DNA of 42,318 nt from a virus, in IMG/VR virus record IMGVR_UViG_3300000736_000002, positions 1 through 42,318 of that record; one strand, 5' to 3'. Positions within the stretch are counted from its first letter, which is position 1. The number at the start of each line of letters is the position of its first letter. A program made the position numbers and the translations under genes. The notes beneath the pieces were generated by a model, which was not told the origin of the DNA, did not search any database, and worked only from the letters and a program-made list of their open reading frames with translations. Below, piece by piece: positions 8,364 through 14,937 of the stretch.

Positions 8364-8950
8364 TGATTTGGTTTTTTTCTATTTGACTTTTTCTTGACAT
8401 AATCTATGCCGTAACTCTTTGCTCTACTCATAAGTTTATCTCTGAGTATTCCCCTCGCCCTAAAAAGCCTTGACTTAATCGTCCCCTCCGGTATTGACTT
8501 AAATTCTGCAACCTCACGGTAATTGTAACCGTATATGTCAATGAGTATCACGATGTTTTTGTACTCAAGATCCAAAGACTCAATGGCTACAACAAGTTCT
8601 TCACTTAACCCGCTATGATCCTCCGGGCTAGTGTTTGTGAATAGGTCCGTTTCTTCTGAGGCGAAGGCATCAATGGATGAGTCGCTGATATCATCAATTA
8701 ATGTTTCTGAATTTTTTGACTTTTTTCTGTAATTGTTTATGAACGTGTTCTTGGTTATTCTAACGAGCCACCCTTTCATATTGGTTCCACCAACAAAACT
8801 ATCATGAAAGCGCATTGCTTTGATGAAGACATCTTGCCTCAAGTCGTCTGCATCAGATCGATCAGGACAAAGCCTAAGACAGCAATTCAAGAGGAATTGG
8901 GAATTACTAACCAATTCATCAAGAAACTGCTGACTAGGCGCTTTATCCAT
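8360..8950 (-). CDS. Phage-encoded ECF-type RNA polymerase sigma factor
   Basis: The 196-residue protein has the two-domain build of ECF sigma factors. Region 2 spans about residues 20-78 with DADDLRQDVFIKAMRF and the DNA-melting part NMKGWLVRITKNTFINNYRKK. An acidic linker (about 80-120) is followed by region 4 with YKNIVILIDIYGYNYREVAEF and the recognition helix IPEGTIKSRLFRARGIL, typical of Bacteroidota ECF factors. It would redirect host RNA polymerase to phage promoters. No anti-sigma gene is adjacent. Its target promoters are not identified; see findings. Confidence 0.88.
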   Translation of the reverse strand: MDKAPSQQFLDELVSNSQFLLNCCLRLCPDRSDADDLRQDVFIKAMRFHDSFVGGTNMKGWLVRITKNTFINNYRKKSKNSETLIDDISDSSIDAFASEETDLFTNTSPEDHSGLSEELVVAIESLDLEYKNIVILIDIYGYNYREVAEFKSIPEGTIKSRLFRARGILRDKLMSRAKSYGIDYVKKKSNRKKPNQ

Positions 8951-8958
8951 TGTGGTCT

Positions 8959-9759
8959 TTAGGCGTTTGAGGGATTAGGGATTGAAAAGCGGCCCATCAA
9001 TTCATCAATAATTTGTGAGGCCCTTATCTTGGTTATTCCTCCCTTAATCTCTTTGATTACATTCAACTTATCGTCCGAAGATGGCATAACTTTTACGAGA
9101 TCTCTAAGCGTATTTATCTGATCCGGTGTAGCCATGCCGTCATCCTTCTTCGTTACGATATTAGACGATTTCGCCGTAGCAACTGCTTTGGATAGGGCTT
9201 TATTTGAGCCCACATCCCCAGAAGGCTTACCGCTCTGAAATCGTACCTCGCCATCCTGATCTTTGGCGATTAGGTTGTAAATCTTTAGGTCCGTACCACG
9301 CTCAATGGTCCAAGTCCAATCACGCAACTTTAGGTTGTAAGTCTGTTGAGCACGGCCATCGGCGCGGACCTCAAACTCATTGGGCTTCAGTTTGACCTGG
9401 ATTAAGGGGAAGTCGTAGAGCTCACGACCAATACCCCAGGCGAATCCGGCTCTCTTCTGAGCGTCTGATGCTTGGCCTTTCTCTTTCTCGGTGTTGCTCT
9501 CTACGCCCACATCCCACTTCCATACCCACTGTTGAAGAGTTTCCACATAGACACCAATGCCGCAGTACAGGTTGCCATCAATGATCTTGTAATCTTTCTG
9601 CCATAGCCCAACACCTGCGACTTCGTCTAGGATACGCATATCGTATCGAGCATCCTTGTAGGCCAAGATGGTGGCGTATCCGCCCTTGTTAATGGATTGA
9701 ACCCGGAAGTCAATGTCTTGAGCGTTCACGGGTTGGTTGAGGTTGGTTAAGTTTTGCAT
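8959..9759 (-). CDS. Rad52-type single-strand annealing protein
   Basis: The 266-residue product matches the Rad52/Rad22 (Sak-type) annealing family in its first 125 residues: LDEVAGVGLWQKDYKIIDGNLYCGIGVY, then VGVESNTEKEKGQASDAQKRAGFAWGIGRELYD, where the ESN...KGQASDA.KRA..WGIGRELY block is the family hallmark. The C-terminal 100 residues are a lower-complexity linker and a helical end (ATPDQINTLRDLVKVMP). It anneals complementary strands and pairs functionally with the RecE-like nuclease at 10690-11529 and the SSB. A -7 like box TACATTTG lies at 9780-9787. Confidence 0.85.
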   Translation of the reverse strand: MQNLTNLNQPVNAQDIDFRVQSINKGGYATILAYKDARYDMRILDEVAGVGLWQKDYKIIDGNLYCGIGVYVETLQQWVWKWDVGVESNTEKEKGQASDAQKRAGFAWGIGRELYDFPLIQVKLKPNEFEVRADGRAQQTYNLKLRDWTWTIERGTDLKIYNLIAKDQDGEVRFQSGKPSGDVGSNKALSKAVATAKSSNIVTKKDDGMATPDQINTLRDLVKVMPSSDDKLNVIKEIKGGITKIRASQIIDELMGRFSIPNPSNA

Positions 9760-9800
9760 GGTTTTTTGGTTTTGTTTTACAAATGTAGTGATGTTTTCGG

Positions 9801-10028
9801 TTAATCGGTTAATATTTCTAAAGAAATCTCAACAAGCTTGTATCGCAGTTCCTCCTTGGGGCCATCGGTGGACTCCACTTTTAAATTTGATATAGCGTTT
9901 TCTATGGTGGCTCTATCCACGGAGAACGGCAGCAGCATCGGTATGGGAGATATCATCAGTTGACCGGTGCCAATTCCAATCCAACTCTCCCCATCCTCGG
10001 TCATAAGGGCTTTGTAGTGCTTTTTCAT
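9801..10028 (-). CDS. Small protein of unknown function
   Basis: I place the start at ATG 10028-10026, which overlaps the methyltransferase stop as ATGA; a longer frame to 10061 is less likely. The 75-residue product starts MKKHYKALMTEDGESWIGIG and ends with a helical acidic stretch (DGPKEELRYKLVEISLEILTD). No family recognised. Confidence 0.6.
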   Translation of the reverse strand: MKKHYKALMTEDGESWIGIGTGQLMISPIPMLLPFSVDRATIENAISNLKVESTDGPKEELRYKLVEISLEILTD

Positions 10029-10699
10029 TGCTGCTGATTTATGAATGGGTTGTCGGACCACTTATCCAACTGGTCTGGACCAATGATGTTTAAAGTCTCT
10101 TCCCTATTGTTAAAAAACACCTTGTACTCAAAGAAGGTGTTTTGGTGCTTTATAGCAGGAGCATCCAAGGGCGTTTCCCTTTTCTTTAGGATACCAACAC
10201 CCTCGTCAATACTCAAAGTGCAAGCGTCAATGTCAAGTCTGTTAGCCCTAGCGTGATAAAAAGCCTTCCATACAGTTCCATTCCAATTCTGCCCCCAATA
10301 GTCCTCAACAAGTCTCGCGATATTGTTTTCAAAAAGGAAAGGGTCGCAATCGTGCATCACCACAAACCCTCCTGGAGCCAAATGTTCCAATGAGTTGTTG
10401 ATATCGCGATACACTTGTTCTGCTAAGTGAAGGCCATCAATAAAGATGACATCCCACTCGTAGTGAGCAGGAAGCTTGAGCTTCTTCCGATTTAGTGAAG
10501 AGAAAAAGTCATCCGATGTCATTTTGAATTCGGCCATATTTACTTGGGCCTCTAGGCCAGGATCAACGGAGTGCTTTGTTTGACATTTAATTCTGTCAAA
10601 ACAATCCTCAACATTCCTTACGCCTATCTCTAGGTATTTTTTGAATCCAAACTTTTGAATCAAAAAATTAATCGTGTCTATTCTGCTTTTTATTTCCAT
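10025..10699 (-). CDS. Class I SAM-dependent methyltransferase (Methyltransf_24 type)
   Basis: The 224-residue protein shows the Rossmann-type SAM-binding plan: motif I KYLEIGVRN near residue 20, an acidic end of strand 2 at HSVDPG, motif post-II WDVIFIDGLHLAEQVYRDI near residues 82-100 and LAPGGFVVMHDCDP. This Methyltransf_24-like family often modifies sugars or small molecules rather than DNA. In this phage it could work with the glycosyltransferase on a surface or capsule glycan, although it lies inside the recombination block. Substrate not inferable. Confidence 0.8.
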   Translation of the reverse strand: MEIKSRIDTINFLIQKFGFKKYLEIGVRNVEDCFDRIKCQTKHSVDPGLEAQVNMAEFKMTSDDFFSSLNRKKLKLPAHYEWDVIFIDGLHLAEQVYRDINNSLEHLAPGGFVVMHDCDPFLFENNIARLVEDYWGQNWNGTVWKAFYHARANRLDIDACTLSIDEGVGILKKRETPLDAPAIKHQNTFFEYKVFFNNREETLNIIGPDQLDKWSDNPFINQQQ

Positions 10700-11529
10700 T
10701 TGTTTTCAAGTATTATCATTCCGTTTTCGTCCATTTGCTGTCCCGGTATTTGGTAACCATTGTAGATTTCACCGGCCTTAATCCTCTTGATGTTCTGAAG
10801 CCCCAATTGGTAGAGCTCTCTGCCAGACTCAATGAGGTGATCAGGAACCCGGTAGAACTCATGGTTGAATGGCGGTGTATTGGATACCGCTAAGATACAC
10901 GAAGCCTCAATTGGTATGCCATACTTATGCATGATGTCTACCGCAACAGCCCTTTGGATATGGTATTTGTACTTCAGGAACTCGTACCAAAATCCTTTCG
11001 GGTCAGCGGCCTTGGTGCTCTTTACGTCAACATCCATAACGCCAAAGTAAGCATCCGGCCTGCACTTTACGGCAATGCCTTCAAAGAAGTTGTCGTCGTA
11101 AAAGGAAACCTCTTTGTAAGCCGGAGCCACAAAGTCCGTGAACCGGTTGTCGTAGATGAGCCTCTCTCCAACGATTTGGATAGCGTTCCAGTCATCCTCC
11201 TCAAGGAGTAACTTACCAGCATGGAGTTCAACCAAGGCTAATTTCTTGTCCTTGTTGACCTTGACAACCCAAGAGGAAGACGGATCCTCCTTGTCGGAAT
11301 CGCTCAGGCACCAATAGGTGTTGTCAAACTTCTCCGGCTCAAGTATCGCCATGTGTAGCGCTGTACCAAAGCTTTGAGACTTGGTGTTGCCCTTGTTGGC
11401 CTTCTTGAACCACACATAGTCGTTGTCTGACTCAATGGCTAGCTTGATGGTGGACGCACTTTCGTAGTGCGTCTTTGACAGGTACTCCTCATGGGAGTCC
11501 TGTATTCGGGTTATTTGGTTCTTTTTCAT
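10690..11529 (-). CDS. RecE-like PD-(D/E)XK exonuclease
   Basis: The 279-residue protein belongs to the exodeoxyribonuclease VIII-like group. Visible signs are FGTALHMAILEPEKF near residue 55, the catalytic Asp in AVKCRPDAYF, the D-x-D-x-K element MDVDVKSTKAADPKGF near residue 168 and the helix YHIQRAVAVDI carrying the conserved Gln-Arg. It would resect double-stranded DNA ends to give single strands for the Rad52-type annealing protein encoded next but one. A plausible promoter upstream is TTGA-N19-TAAATTTG (11534-11564). Confidence 0.85.
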   Translation of the reverse strand: MKKNQITRIQDSHEEYLSKTHYESASTIKLAIESDNDYVWFKKANKGNTKSQSFGTALHMAILEPEKFDNTYWCLSDSDKEDPSSSWVVKVNKDKKLALVELHAGKLLLEEDDWNAIQIVGERLIYDNRFTDFVAPAYKEVSFYDDNFFEGIAVKCRPDAYFGVMDVDVKSTKAADPKGFWYEFLKYKYHIQRAVAVDIMHKYGIPIEASCILAVSNTPPFNHEFYRVPDHLIESGRELYQLGLQNIKRIKAGEIYNGYQIPGQQMDENGMIILENKWK

Positions 11530-11533
11530 TTTG

Positions 11534-11564
11534 CAAATTTAAGTGGTTTTATCGTGAAAATCAA
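11534..11564 (-). promoter_or_regulatory. Possible Bacteroidota-type promoter for the recombination block
   Basis: The minus strand reads TTGA, 19 bases, then TAAATTTG, with the -7 box 5 bases before the nuclease start codon at 11529. Spacing fits the host consensus but the -33 box is imperfect and the leader would be nearly absent, so this is tentative. Confidence 0.35.
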
Positions 11565-11625
11565 GCGCAATCTTGGCTATTTCACGAAAACTGGTAGCAT
11601 TTGGGTGGTGTCAACGAAATGGTCT

Positions 11626-11829
11626 TTACGCATGGGTTCGTGTTTCCGAATCCCAAATCTCGGTCCAATTGAAATCCTTCCAGTTATCTTTCCATAAAAG
11701 TTTAAACTTTTCTTTGATTTTTGATTCAAAACTTTTAGCCTCTTCCAAGGTGTCAAAGTCCTCCTGAAAATCATTCATCCCACCATAGGGATAATAGCAA
11801 TCACCGGCAAACACTAAAAATCGTCTCAT
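11626..11829 (-). CDS. Small acidic protein of unknown function
   Basis: The 67-residue product starts MRRFLVFAGDCYYPYGGMND, continues with an acidic helix (FQEDFDTLEEAKSFESKIKEK) and a Trp-rich end (LLWKDNWKDFNWTEIWDS). I recall similar short proteins in phages, without known function. Its leader is almost identical to that of the lipoprotein gene 330 bases away, which suggests shared control or a recent duplication of the control segment. Confidence 0.7.
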   Translation of the reverse strand: MRRFLVFAGDCYYPYGGMNDFQEDFDTLEEAKSFESKIKEKFKLLWKDNWKDFNWTEIWDSETRTHA

Positions 11830-11869
11830 GGGTTTGGGGTTTGGTTGGTAAGGTTATAGGCTGACGATT
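11827..11869 (-). repeat. Leader repeat, copy 1
   Basis: About 40 bases immediately ahead of the start at 11829 match the segment ahead of the start at 12163 (12161-12203) with only a few differences; both include TAGGCTGACGATT and GTTTGGGGTTTGGTTGGT on the plus strand. A partial third copy of TAGGCTGACG lies near 12224. Confidence 0.8.
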
Positions 11870-11887
11870 TGTTCACAAATAAGTAAG

Positions 11888-12163
11888 TTAGCGGTAATGC
11901 TGAAAACACAGCGTATCACCAGCATTGAACCTACCAATACTATCCACAAACCAAGTATGACTCATATTCAAATCCATTTTTCCAATAGGCTCAACCAAGT
12001 AAATACTTGTTCCTTTTGTTTTGTTAGGTTCAATTCTTGTTACTACAAATTTTGATTTACTGTTAGGGTATATAGTTTCTTCACCACAAGAAGAAAGCAC
12101 TACCGCTAACAACAAGACGGTAAAAGCGATGGTGAATCGGTTAATTGAAAATTTGTGTTTCAT
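11888..12163 (-). CDS. Predicted phage lipoprotein
   Basis: The 91-residue precursor has a clear lipoprotein signal: basic MKHKFSINRF, hydrophobic TIAFTVLLLAVVL and lipobox LSSC with Cys26 as the modified residue. The mature part begins CGEETIYPN and has about 65 residues with no recognised fold. The acidic residues right after Cys could favour surface export in Bacteroidota, but this is speculative. Phage lipoproteins of this size can block receptors against superinfection (as Llp of T5) or act as outer-membrane spanins. It is not beside the endolysin, so exclusion or another host-modifying role is more likely. Confidence 0.78.
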   Translation of the reverse strand: MKHKFSINRFTIAFTVLLLAVVLSSCGEETIYPNSKSKFVVTRIEPNKTKGTSIYLVEPIGKMDLNMSHTWFVDSIGRFNAGDTLCFQHYR

Positions 12164-12203
12164 CGGTTTGGGGTTTGGTTGGTCAGTTTATAGGCTGACG
12201 ATT
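12161..12203 (-). repeat. Leader repeat, copy 2
   Basis: Second copy of the leader described at 11827-11869, directly before the lipoprotein start codon. The identical placement relative to two start codons implies a shared regulatory or translational element. Confidence 0.8.
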
Positions 12204-12240
12204 GGGGAGGTTTTGTAAGCGTGTAGGCTGACGGATTTAT

Positions 12241-12286
12241 CATTCATTATATGCGATAATGGTCATTCATTATATGCGATAATGGC
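12241..12286. repeat. Two tandem 23-base repeats with inverted-repeat core
   Basis: The unit begins CATTCATTATATGCGATAAT and occurs at 12241-12263 and 12264-12286, differing at one base. Each contains ATTAT-ATGCG-ATAAT, a 5-base inverted repeat. A further TTATCATTCATT lies on both sides (from 12237 and 12301). It sits between the lipoprotein and membrane-peptide genes and could be an operator pair. Confidence 0.7.
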
Positions 12287-12311
12287 ACTTATTGAACGAT
12301 TTATCATTCAT

Positions 12312-12413
12312 TCATAGTGTCCAAATTAATGTAAGCATGATTAAAATAAAGAGCGCAGTGGCTATTCCCTTGCCGATTTCAATTAGCAATTCGAGTACGT
12401 TTCCGATGTTCAT
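12312..12413 (-). CDS. 33-residue transmembrane micropeptide
   Basis: The frame begins at ATG 12413, overlapping the stop of the 60-residue membrane protein as ATGA, and ends at TGA 12312. The product is MNIGNVLELLIEIGKG followed by a single hydrophobic helix (IATALFILIMLTLIWTL). The exact 4-base overlap, common throughout this genome, supports it as a real gene. Together with the neighbouring membrane protein it could form a holin/antiholin-like or membrane-modifying pair. Confidence 0.55.
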   Translation of the reverse strand: MNIGNVLELLIEIGKGIATALFILIMLTLIWTL

Positions 12414-12592
12414 ATTGCGATACCAAGTAACCCACAAAGGAAAAGAGCCACCTTGTAGCCAATAATGCAGGCAATAGCCGTAATGACAGTCGCACTGGTT
12501 AGCACAAGTGTAAGCATAACGAGGAACTCTATTGATCGTTTGATATCTTGTAGGTTTACAAGGATTACGTCTTTGATGTGCTTTAGGTTCAT
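12410..12592 (-). CDS. Small membrane protein
   Basis: 60 residues with a short charged N-terminus (MNLKHIKDVILVNLQDIKRS) and a hydrophobic remainder that can form two closely spaced membrane helices (IEFLVMLTLVLTSATVITAIACIIGY and KVALFLCGLLGIAI). It is translationally coupled to the micropeptide downstream. No specific family recognised. Confidence 0.65.
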   Translation of the reverse strand: MNLKHIKDVILVNLQDIKRSIEFLVMLTLVLTSATVITAIACIIGYKVALFLCGLLGIAI

Positions 12593-12612
12593 TTGTTTTG
12601 TTTGAAAAAAAA

Positions 12613-12933
12613 TTATTCCTCCGGATTTAGACCAATGAACAGTTCATCCCTATACCCTTCCTCTTCTTCTATGTCAAGAATTGACATTCTATTGGACTTG
12701 AACGACTCTTTGTAGTATTCCGGATTGGGAACTAAAGCCTTCATGCCGGCCTCAAAGGCCGCATGAATGGCCCTAGATTCTCTGTTCAATAAGATCTGAG
12801 CCTTCTTAATGAATGAATCCCTCATGTTCTTCGTCGGGAAATCCTCTGCCCAATGGTGAATAAACAACAGCATCTCGTACATAGGGCTCGTACCAGGAGT
12901 GTTGAACATAACGTTGTTTTCTGTCTTTTCCAT
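12613..12933 (-). CDS. Hypothetical protein
   Basis: 106 residues, mainly helical, with FIHHWAEDFPTKNMRDSFIKKAQILLNRESRAIHAAFEAGM at the centre and an acidic tail (DIEEEEGYRDELFIGLNPEE). A -7 like box TATATTTG lies at 12938-12945, five bases from the start codon, without a convincing -33 partner. Function unknown. Confidence 0.7.
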   Translation of the reverse strand: MEKTENNVMFNTPGTSPMYEMLLFIHHWAEDFPTKNMRDSFIKKAQILLNRESRAIHAAFEAGMKALVPNPEYYKESFKSNRMSILDIEEEEGYRDELFIGLNPEE

Positions 12934-12971
12934 GTTGCAAATATAGTTATCATTAAGTTGAATCCGCCCCC

Positions 12972-13199
12972 TTATTGGTTTAGAATTTTAAATTGAATGC
13001 CATCAACCACGTATCTCCGGAGGCGGATCACGAAACCAATAAAGGGGTTCCGAAGGCGTTCGCTGAGGGACTTAATTTGCCTGATCCAAGCACTGGGGTG
13101 GTGCAAGTTTGGCTGTTTTTGGCAATCAGACACAGCAGAACTGAACTCTCCTATATTTTCTGCAAATCTATAACCGTGTTTTTCGTTTTTGTATACCAT
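12972..13199 (-). CDS. Small basic protein of unknown function
   Basis: I choose the start at ATG 13199-13197 (MVYKNEKHGYRFAENIGEF), which leaves 16 bases after the upstream stop; an upstream Met at 13247 would overlap the previous gene by 32 bases. The 75 residues are rich in Arg, Ser and aromatic residues. No domain recognised. Confidence 0.5.
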   Translation of the reverse strand: MVYKNEKHGYRFAENIGEFSSAVSDCQKQPNLHHPSAWIRQIKSLSERLRNPFIGFVIRLRRYVVDGIQFKILNQ

Positions 13200-13215
13200 A
13201 GTTCCCGAGTAAGGC

Positions 13216-13446
13216 TTAAAAAATCTTTTTATACACAATATTGGCATACTTAAAATTGGGTGTTTTTATCCCTACATCCGCACAAACGGACTTTATGTAT
13301 GGTTTTCCGTCCTTGTATTTGTGAATAACTTTTGTCTCCATCTGTCCGTCTACGAAGTCGGTTTTAATAAGTGGAGAGCACGAACATTTGCAAATTGAGT
13401 GGTTTTCGCTTATGTCATCAAGGGGGATCATATGAACTATTCGCAT
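13216..13446 (-). CDS. Small Cys-containing phage protein
   Basis: 76 residues starting MRIVHMIPLDDISENHSICKCSCSPLI. The HMIPLxD opening followed by a Cys-x-Cys-x-Cys-Pro cluster resembles short phage proteins described as hypothetical in many genomes; the Cys set could bind a metal. Its start codon is only 20 bases from the start of the oppositely oriented gene at 13467. Confidence 0.65.
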   Translation of the reverse strand: MRIVHMIPLDDISENHSICKCSCSPLIKTDFVDGQMETKVIHKYKDGKPYIKSVCADVGIKTPNFKYANIVYKKIF

Positions 13447-13466
13447 CTAGGGGAGTTAATTGGTTT

Positions 13467-13718
13467 ATGGAACAAGATACTACTTATGGCAAGGCAGATG
13501 TCGTTTATAGCCTAAATCCGGATTTTTCTGTGGAAGAATCCGTGATTGAAGAGATTAGGAAGAGGAGCCAAGTTGGATTCAAGAAATACGGCAAAACCAT
13601 GACACGGACCGACCTTTCGGTCCGGGAATGGCTACAGCATGCCCTTGAAGAATCCCTAGACCTGTCGGTATACCTGAAGCGCGTAATCATGGAAATGGAT
13701 GGCAAGATTAAGCCTTGA
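13467..13718 (+). CDS. MazG-like nucleotide pyrophosphohydrolase family protein (tentative)
   Basis: The 83-residue protein is all-helical. The segment EEIRKRSQVGFKKYGKTMTR plus EWLQHALEESLDLSVYLKR matches the pattern of short MazG-like proteins (G..KYG...WLQHA.EE.LD..VYL), which hydrolyse nucleoside triphosphates or bind nucleotides. ATG at 13467 is chosen over an upstream GTG that would run across the divergent gene. It is one of only two plus-strand genes within 26 kb of minus-strand genes, so it must have its own promoter, which I could not identify. Confidence 0.5.
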   Translation: MEQDTTYGKADVVYSLNPDFSVEESVIEEIRKRSQVGFKKYGKTMTRTDLSVREWLQHALEESLDLSVYLKRVIMEMDGKIKP

Positions 13719-13989
13719 ACTATGCCAAAAGGCGTCCTATCCATTGGTGTCCATAAAAGACTACATATCAATTTACAAGGAAAAATACCAAGCATGGCTT
13801 AAAGAAAGTCAAGTAAGATCCCTTATAAAAAACGACAAGATTGATTATGTGAAACACAATGACCGCATATACGTGGTCATTAATCAAAGGTCTATGGAAG
13901 GCTTGATTACGCCGAAAAATGCTCGAATTCGCATCAAGAAATCGCTGAAAGAGAAGACTCGCTGGGGCTTAACGGATCGCAGGATGTAG
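13699..13989 (+). CDS. Small HTH-like protein, convergent with next gene
   Basis: The frame gives 96 residues from ATG 13699, overlapping the previous gene by 20 bases, but GTG at 13747 (SIKDYISIYKEKYQAWLK) is an attractive alternative start. The core DYISIYKEKYQAWLKESQVRSLI...YVKHNDRIYVVI resembles an excisionase/MerR-type winged helix. The C-terminus is strongly basic. Its last 106 bases overlap the end of the convergent gene on the minus strand. Confidence 0.55.
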   Translation: MARLSLELCQKASYPLVSIKDYISIYKEKYQAWLKESQVRSLIKNDKIDYVKHNDRIYVVINQRSMEGLITPKNARIRIKKSLKEKTRWGLTDRRM

Positions 13990-14441
13990 ATATCCTGTGG
14001 AGATGCGGGGATGCCTCCAAAGTAAACCTTCAGCATGTAGGTCACAAAGGGTATCCGAACCTTGAATGTGGTGCAAACGCCGTTTATGCAAACTGAAGCG
14101 TTGTTGCCTTGGTTTGAAATCAAGCAGTCAACCACATCCCCCGGCTTTACGATAGTGGACTTTCTTATCTCCCGAACGCCATTCACATACGAAGTGGCGT
14201 AGAGCTGAATGGCCTTGCCATTCTCCGTCGGTAGCCAACAGACGCGAACAGAGTTCCGTTTGTGGTACGGCATACCGGATATCCCCCAAAGCTTGTTGAT
14301 TCCATAACTGTACCCCTCAGTGGGGTACAAGCAACTTTGTGTGAAAACAAAGGAACGCTTCCATATTGTCCCCATTGTAGGGAGCATGGGGTCGTTCAAT
14401 GGCCAGTTCTGACCCTTCTTTATGACGATTACTTTTTGCAT
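13884..14441 (-). CDS. Beta-rich protein of unknown function
   Basis: 185 residues. Regular beta pattern with many aromatic residues: PTMGTIWKRSFVFTQSCLY, YGINKLWGISGMPYHKRNSVRV, IQLYATSYVNGVREI. The combination GIS...HHK/HKRNSVRV..W...G.I.LYAY.Y..G.R is one I recall from hypothetical proteins of Bacteroidota phages and genomes, possibly a sandwich/lectin-like fold. The last 35 residues are encoded opposite the plus-strand HTH-like gene. Confidence 0.7.
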   Translation of the reverse strand: MQKVIVIKKGQNWPLNDPMLPTMGTIWKRSFVFTQSCLYPTEGYSYGINKLWGISGMPYHKRNSVRVCWLPTENGKAIQLYATSYVNGVREIRKSTIVKPGDVVDCLISNQGNNASVCINGVCTTFKVRIPFVTYMLKVYFGGIPASPQDIYILRSVKPQRVFSFSDFLMRIRAFFGVIKPSIDL

Positions 14442-14488
14442 AGGATGTTGTCTAATTAGTTAACAAAATTGGGGAATTGAGTGTTGCA

Positions 14489-14932
14489 CTACCGGTGGAT
14501 GATGATTGGTATCGCCTTTCCAATTGGTTGTTTGACAACGGACTGCTCGTCCTTGTAAAGACCATGGCAGACTCTACCGTCAAAGAAGGTGTAGTACACA
14601 ATGCGTTTGTGGGATAAAAGATCCGGAAGCAGAGTTGACTCTATCTTGATAATCGTCCTGGATATTCTACTGTCAACATCGCTGAGGCTTGAAATAGTAT
14701 TATAGGCATGCATGGCAGAAACGTGGTCCGATAGGCCAAACTCCTCGGATATTTTTTGGTAGCCAATTTCCAAATGTTTTCGGCATAGGTACATTGCTAT
14801 GTGCCTGGGCTCTACGTTGCACCTCTTCTTGCCGGACCTAGCGTTCATAACTTCGGGATCGCATCCGTACTTTTCGCATACGGCTTTCTTTACTTTATTT
14901 ATAAGTTCTACAATTTCTTCGTATCGTGGCAT
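14489..14932 (-). CDS. DnaA domain IV-like DNA-binding protein
   Basis: I place the start at ATG 14932 (MPRYEEIVELINKV), 5 bases after the methyltransferase stop. The 147-residue protein contains a helix-turn-helix block RHIAMYLCRKHLEIGYQKISEEFGLSDHVSAMHAYNTI (residues about 42-80) that follows the DnaA C-terminal domain (R-x-IAMYL-x-R, FG-x-x-DH-x-x-x-x-HA). There is no AAA+ domain. It could bind DnaA boxes, either to recruit or to compete with host DnaA. The C-terminal 60 residues are unrecognised. Confidence 0.75.
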   Translation of the reverse strand: MPRYEEIVELINKVKKAVCEKYGCDPEVMNARSGKKRCNVEPRHIAMYLCRKHLEIGYQKISEEFGLSDHVSAMHAYNTISSLSDVDSRISRTIIKIESTLLPDLLSHKRIVYYTFFDGRVCHGLYKDEQSVVKQPIGKAIPIIIHR

Positions 14933-14937
14933 ATTGC

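Noticed and set aside
13371-13466. GTG-started extension of the MazG-like gene
   Set aside because: It would lie entirely on the opposite strand of the divergent Cys-containing gene, and residues before Met at 13467 look random.
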